From: JAKVBH01 sp049800955
GTDB lineage: Bacteria > Pseudomonadota > Alphaproteobacteria > Rhodobacterales > Rhodobacteraceae
Length of the DNA: 64,000 nt
NCBI RefSeq assembly: GCF_049800955.1
Contig: NZ_JBNAGA010000001.1
Span: 124,001-188,000 of the forward strand
Direction of reading: 5' to 3'
The translations under genes and the position numbers were made by a program. A model generated the notes under the pieces. The model searched no databases and was not told the DNA's origin. It saw nothing but the letters and a program-made list of their open reading frames with translations. Shown here in pieces: positions 62,493-64,000 of this stretch. Each line of letters opens with the position of its first letter. The first letter of the stretch is position 1.

Positions 62493-63217
62493 ACGCAGCG
62501 CCCTCCGTCGACTTCCATCGCCACACCGGTGATCATGCTGGCCTCATCCGAGCAGAGGTAGCAGGCGGCGTTGCCCATGTCCTCTGGCGTGGAGAAGCGG
62601 CCCAGCGGGATCGTGGAGAGGAATTTGGCGCGGATCTCGGGCGTGTCCTCGCCCATGAAGGAGCTCAGGAGTGGCGTCTCGCCCGCGACGGGGCAGAGCG
62701 CGTTGACGCGGATGCCATGGGGCGCAAGCTCGACGGCCATGGCTTTCGTTGCCGTAATCATCCAGCCCTTGGAGGCGTTGTACCAGTTGAGATTGGGGCG
62801 CGGGGAGAGGCCTGCGGTGGAGGCCACATTGAGGATCGCGCCCGCGCCTTGGGCCTTCATCGCAGGCACGATCTTGCGCGCGATGAGGTAGACGGATTTG
62901 CAATTGACCGCAAAGACCCGGTCGAACTCTTCCTCGCCGACTTCTTCCATCGGCATGGGCAGATGGGTGATCCCTGCGTTGTTCACAACGATGTCGAGAG
63001 GGCCTGCGGCGTCGAGCATTTGGTCAACGCTTGCGCCGCTGGCGACGTCTGCTTCAACGGGCGTGCCGGTGATCGCAGCGGCGATCTCCCGGGCGGCGTC
63101 GCCGTTGATATCGGCGCAGATCACATGGGCGCCTTCCGCTGCGAACTTCCGCGCGATGCCTGCGCCAAAGCCCGATCCTGCGCCTGTCACAAGTGCACGT
63201 TTTCCCTCAAGCCGCAT
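62489..63217 (-). CDS. SDR-family oxidoreductase
   Basis: This 242-residue short-chain dehydrogenase has TGAGSGFGAGIA near residue 9, NNAGITHLP, YNASKGW (catalytic Tyr and Lys) and a C-terminal EVDGGRCV. Its substrate may be glucose-type or 3-oxoacyl; this cannot be specified. It overlaps the upstream membrane protein by 11 bases and the cupin by 4, so it is in an operon with them. Confidence 0.92.
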   Translation of the reverse strand: MRLEGKRALVTGAGSGFGAGIARKFAAEGAHVICADINGDAAREIAAAITGTPVEADVASGASVDQMLDAAGPLDIVVNNAGITHLPMPMEEVGEEEFDRVFAVNCKSVYLIARKIVPAMKAQGAGAILNVASTAGLSPRPNLNWYNASKGWMITATKAMAVELAPHGIRVNALCPVAGETPLLSSFMGEDTPEIRAKFLSTIPLGRFSTPEDMGNAACYLCSDEASMITGVAMEVDGGRCV

Positions 63218-63743
63218 GGTGTTTCTCCTCCATCTTTTTGGTGCGCCACATGGTCCAGAGCGCGACAAGTGCTCCCGCGAGGCCGCCGAAATAACTCAGA
63301 TCATGCATGAGCCCGGCGCGCACATAGCCCACAGGGTCAGAGAGGCCTTCGGGCAGCTCCATCGTCGTCGCGACATTGTCGTCCACAAAGATCATGCCAA
63401 AGGCCAACCCGGCAAGGGCCGCGACCATCGTCACGAAGATGACCGCGCCAATCGCGCCAATGCCAGCAGCAAGGAAGGTCTGAGGGCGGGCAATGGCAAA
63501 CAAGCCGAACAGAAACGCGGGCAGGCCCACGATCAGGCCCATCCACCAACTGGCCCGCCAGCCCACAAGCGCGGCGCCCCAGCGGTTGTGTTGTTCCGGC
63601 GCGATGCCAAATTGCTCGAACTTGAGATCATGGAAATAGCTCGGACCCACCGAGTAGCTGAGTTGATTGTGCCCCGCGCCAAAGAGGCCAGCGGCTAGCA
63701 TCGAGAGGACGAGCAGCGCAAAGAATGTCGTGAATTTACCCAT
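63207..63743 (-). CDS. Four-helix membrane protein, unknown function
   Basis: This 178-residue protein has four hydrophobic segments (from residue 4, near 65, 90 and 150) and a short basic tail (RTKKMEEKHH). It resembles a cytochrome b-like or DUF transmembrane protein but has no heme-binding pattern that I can identify. Its ATG overlaps the aldehyde dehydrogenase stop region by 8 bases. Confidence 0.72.
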   Translation of the reverse strand: MGKFTTFFALLVLSMLAAGLFGAGHNQLSYSVGPSYFHDLKFEQFGIAPEQHNRWGAALVGWRASWWMGLIVGLPAFLFGLFAIARPQTFLAAGIGAIGAVIFVTMVAALAGLAFGMIFVDDNVATTMELPEGLSDPVGYVRAGLMHDLSYFGGLAGALVALWTMWRTKKMEEKHHAA

Positions 63744-64000
63744 GGTAGGCCGCCACTGTTTTGAGCGCGGAGAACCCGTAGAGGGCTTCAAACCCTTTCT
63801 CGCGGCCATGGCCCGACAGGCCGCGCCCGCCAAAGGGCAGCTCAACTCCGCCGCCTGCGCCGTAATTGTTGAGGAACACCTGACCGGAGCGCAGCGCTTT
63901 TGCGAGCCGCATTTGCCGCCCGCCATCGCGGGACCAGACGGAGGCCACGAGGCCGTAGTCGGTGCCGTTCGCGATCTTTAGGGCCTGGGCCTCATTATCG
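63736..64000 (-). CDS. Aldehyde dehydrogenase, C-terminal part
   Basis: The frame enters from the right edge and covers the last 87 residues of an aldehyde dehydrogenase: LKIANGTDYGLVASVW, RLAKALRSGQVFLNNY, then ELPFGGRGLSGHGREKG, the conserved terminal motif of the family. The catalytic Cys lies outside the window. It heads the minus-strand operon with the membrane protein, SDR and cupin, which suggests an oxidation pathway for an alcohol or sugar. Confidence 0.93.
   Translation of the reverse strand, partial: DNEAQALKIANGTDYGLVASVWSRDGGRQMRLAKALRSGQVFLNNYGAGGGVELPFGGRGLSGHGREKGFEALYGFSALKTVAAYHG

Noticed and set aside
1..64000. CRISPR array, rRNA genes or insertion sequences
   Set aside because: No regular spaced repeats, no rRNA signatures and no transposase frames were seen.

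Overview
The window looks like a stretch of chromosome from an alphaproteobacterium of the Rhodobacterales (Roseobacter group). The evidence is gene content and order: ChvI/ChvG next to pckA and a regulatory PTS (hprK, rapZ, an EIIA-Man type domain, HPr), a short RNase E/G between maf and yacG, an H-NS/HvrA-type protein, a urea ABC transporter (urtABCDE), an MttB-like methyltransferase beside a dimethylglycine/sarcosine dehydrogenase-like enzyme, and GC-rich coding sequence throughout. This taxonomic call is inference from protein resemblance only.

Bases 1 to about 8740 are an accessory island lying against the 3' end of a tRNA-Thr gene (8740-8815, minus). It holds a partial DnaQ-like exonuclease, an XRE repressor coupled to a RuvC-fold protein that lacks one catalytic acid, a replication-relaxation family protein, a VirD4/HerA-like ATPase and a small membrane protein. 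A two-gene Gabija-like defence operon (OLD-family ATPase/TOPRIM nuclease plus a compact UvrD-like helicase) and an AlpA-type regulator next to the tRNA complete it. No integrase or relaxase is visible inside the window.

Bases 8.9-22.5 kb are core and metabolic: pyruvate carboxylase, an SH3b protein, a metallophosphoesterase, tRNA-Gly(GCC), a DEAD-box RNA helicase, and a divergent methylated-amine pair. The mttB-like member of that pair carries an in-frame ochre stop. Bases 22.8-28.9 kb are urtABCDE. A GC-rich palindromic element has entered the start of urtC without breaking the frame.

Bases 29-36.7 kb carry small enzymes, the infA, maf, RNase E/G, yacG group, suhB and an H-NS-like gene preceded by a perfect CtrA-type box. 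Bases 36.7-43.2 kb form the pckA / chvIG / hprK-rapZ-EIIA-HPr block that connects carbon status, envelope sensing and gluconeogenesis. Bases 43.2-55.7 kb hold an acyltransferase, 3-hydroxybutyryl-CoA dehydrogenase, etfAB, hemC and hemE (divergent), an EamA exporter, an ABC-2 exporter, an S49 peptidase, a zinc-ribbon microprotein, a Ca2+ antiporter and a FolM-like reductase.

The intergenic region 55704-55993 is AT-rich. It combines a perfect DnaA box, an IHF consensus and four TTAA/TTAC motifs at exact 11-base spacing, which makes it an origin-of-replication-like site upstream of uvrC. After uvrC and a second hairpin array, a long minus-strand run (gph, rpe, P1 peptidase, a beta-solenoid membrane protein, cupin, SDR, membrane protein, aldehyde dehydrogenase) reaches the window edge.
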